NCBI GenBank assembly: GCA_945864145.1
Contig: CAMBAN010000009.1
Coordinates: 1-43,414 of the forward strand
Direction of reading: 5' to 3'
Source: an uncultured Lachnospiraceae bacterium
Lineage (GTDB): Bacteria > Bacillota > Clostridia > Lachnospirales > Lachnospiraceae
DNA length: 43,414 nt
In this document: positions 42,763 to 43,414 of the stretch, piece after piece
Layout of the letters: each line of letters begins with the position of its first letter
Position numbering within the stretch: the stretch's first letter is position 1
Notes under the pieces: model-generated
Told to the model about the DNA's origin: nothing
The model's input: only the letters and a program-made list of their open reading frames with translations
The model's database searches: none
Position numbers and translations under genes: made by a program

Positions 42763-42805
42763 AAAAAGACCATAGCTACCCTAAGTGCATTAAGATACTA
42801 TGGTC
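42763..42805 (-). terminator. second attenuator-type terminator (T2) before the MutS2-like gene
   Basis: On the minus strand GACCATAG (42805-42798) and CTATGGTC (42775-42768) enclose a 22-base loop, followed by TTTTTATATTTT. The loop's GGTAGC can instead pair with GCTACC further downstream (near 42750-42755), an alternative that would break the terminator. It lies about 50 bases before the start codon. Confidence 0.75.
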
Positions 42806-42830
42806 CTTGATTGAAAACATAGAATGTGCC

Positions 42831-42942
42831 TTGGCACATTCTCGCGCCGAGTGCGGTCGTTTACGACTCTCTTCCTCTTTGCGCAAGTGCGCATCCTGCC
42901 GGAGGCTTTTATGTATAGGAAACGAAGTTTCCTAATACATAA
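42831..42942 (-). repeat. cluster of palindromes in the MutS2-like gene's leader
   Basis: Within the leader, several perfect short hairpins stand in a row on the minus strand: GTATTAGGAAAC with GTTTCCTATAC (42936-42911), TGCGCA twice (42894-42881), GTCGT with ACGAC (42868-42857) and GAATGTGCC with GGCACATTC (42841-42822). The block is more GC-rich than its surroundings. Confidence 0.55.
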
Positions 42943-42969
42943 AAAGAGCATGACCATACAGTCATGCTC
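42936..42969 (-). terminator. first attenuator-type terminator (T1) in the leader
   Basis: On the minus strand GAGCATGAC (42969-42961) and GTCATGCTC (42954-42946) form a perfect nine-pair stem with a six-base loop, followed by TTTTTATG. It stands about 120 bases after the leader peptide's stop codon and 225 bases before the MutS2-like start. Confidence 0.85.
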
Positions 42970-43089
42970 ATACCATCTATGGAAATAGATACCACAATAT
43001 TAAGCAATTGTAAGGCGAAAACGCTGACAACCTCTGCTGTCAACAAATGGGCAGACTCCTAGTGTAAACTAAAAATCACCCTGCAATAT

Positions 43090-43128
43090 TTATTTTGCAA
43101 TTTTCTCCATTACAACAACACTTAACAT
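43090..43128 (-). CDS. 12-residue leader peptide upstream of the MutS2-like gene
   Basis: A short reading frame, MLSVVVMEKIAK, with AGGAGG (43141-43136) seven bases before the ATG. The Shine-Dalgarno is stronger than that of most genes here, and the promoter lies about 25 bases further upstream, so it is probably translated. Its position ahead of two terminators is that of a regulatory peptide. The SVVVME core recalls the Val-rich stretch of some macrolide-stalling leader peptides, but the match is too short to prove a drug response. It could also be an independent small gene ended by T1. Confidence 0.6.
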   Translation of the reverse strand: MLSVVVMEKIAK

Positions 43129-43157
43129 GCAAAATCCTCCTAAAAGTCGTTTTCCTT

Positions 43158-43186
43158 TTTATACACCTGTTAAAAATGTTTGTCAA
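43158..43186 (-). promoter_or_regulatory. consensus promoter of the leader and MutS2-like gene
   Basis: On the minus strand a perfect TTGACA (43186-43181), 17 bases, TATAAA (43163-43158). Start predicted near 43151, so the leader before the MutS2-like ATG is about 440 bases long. The promoter begins 14 bases after the stop of the DUF3048 gene. Confidence 0.85.
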
Positions 43187-43199
43187 GTCATAATTTTCA

Positions 43200-43414
43200 T
43201 TATCCAACTGTAATTGTATTCCAGGCATCAGATGGAATAATTCCGATATATGTCTTTCCAGGATTTAACTTAATCTCTTGTCCTGTATAATCATAGTACT
43301 TTGTAATAGCTGTTTCCCCATTTTTATACCAAATAATTGGAATAAACTGCCCATCAGTAATATAGTATCCTGTAGAAGTCTGACTTGGCATATAACCAAT
43401 TACATTGTAAATTA
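43200..43414 (-). CDS. DUF3048-family (YerB-like) protein, 3' end only
   Basis: The frame is open to the right edge of the window, so only the last 71 residues are seen. They match the C-terminal domain of DUF3048 proteins such as B. subtilis YerB: TSTGYYITDGQFIPIIWYKN, then TKYYDYTGQEIKLNPGKTYI, GIIPSD and a short end. The function of the family is unclear; members are usually lipoproteins. The upstream part, including any signal peptide, is outside the window. Stop TAA at 43200-43202. Confidence 0.75.
   Translation of the reverse strand, partial: IYNVIGYMPSQTSTGYYITDGQFIPIIWYKNGETAITKYYDYTGQEIKLNPGKTYIGIIPSDAWNTITVG

Noticed and set aside
42831-42942. tRNA or other known structured RNA in the palindrome cluster
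   Set aside because: The hairpins do not form a cloverleaf, no T-loop GGTTCGAATCC-like sequence or CCA end is present, and I recognise no Rfam-type consensus.

Overview
The window looks like a chromosomal segment of a low-GC, Gram-positive gut anaerobe of the Firmicutes, most likely Lachnospiraceae. This is inferred from the gene families: t6A genes (tsaE-tsaB-rimI, tsaD) interleaved with rnz and a small lipobox-less membrane protein, a phosphate butyryltransferase-butyrate kinase pair (butyrate producer), two LacI-controlled oligosaccharide uptake loci without their own ATPase, and DUF975, YcxB and DUF3048 proteins. Promoters follow the SigA consensus and Shine-Dalgarno sites are strong. I cannot name the species.

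Layout. 1-9.1 kb (minus strand): ispD, tsaD, a small membrane protein, rnz, rimI, tsaB, tsaE and a YcxB-like protein; then a riboflavin ECF transporter (ribU) under an FMN riboswitch with an intrinsic terminator; then tex. 9.2-10.0 kb (plus): a DUF975 membrane protein. 10.0-17.6 kb: a maltodextrin locus, with an accessory lipoprotein, a cytoplasmic GH13 enzyme, a binding protein and two permeases on the minus strand, divergent from a LacI regulator. Three copies of TTAANCGNTTAA-like operators sit over the two divergent promoters. 17.7-21.5 kb (minus): prfB with its programmed +1 frameshift, and secA. 21.6-29.3 kb: a large GT-C-like membrane protein, ptb-buk (plus), a lipoprotein, a GtrII-like membrane protein and a second cytoplasmic GH13 enzyme. 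29.4-31.4 kb: a secreted protein with a His/Cys-rich domain, a repeat-rich gap and an AT-rich broken CPBP protease. 31.4-40.7 kb: a second sugar locus (GH31, binding protein, two permeases, LacI regulator) divergent from a GH94 cellobiose phosphorylase-like gene; a shared operator lies in front of both divergent transcripts. 40.8-43.4 kb: a MutS2-like ATPase without the Smr nuclease domain, a long structured leader in front of it, and the 3' end of a DUF3048 gene.

How the parts work together. The two sugar loci import oligosaccharides through CUT1-type ABC systems (ATPase presumably shared and encoded elsewhere) and break them down in the cytoplasm by hydrolysis (GH13, GH31) or phosphorolysis (GH94). 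The sugars feed glycolysis, and ptb-buk can turn butyryl-CoA into butyrate plus ATP.

The most unusual item is the MutS2-like gene. Its leader has a consensus promoter, a 12-codon peptide with an ideal Shine-Dalgarno, two intrinsic terminators and a perfect 10-base long-range complementarity. This is the layout of ribosome-mediated attenuators that control antibiotic-resistance and ribosome-rescue genes. Together with the loss of Smr and retention of a KOW-like domain, it suggests (inference) a translation-stress-inducible ribosome factor rather than a DNA repair enzyme. I saw no CRISPR array, tRNA, rRNA, transposase or phage gene.
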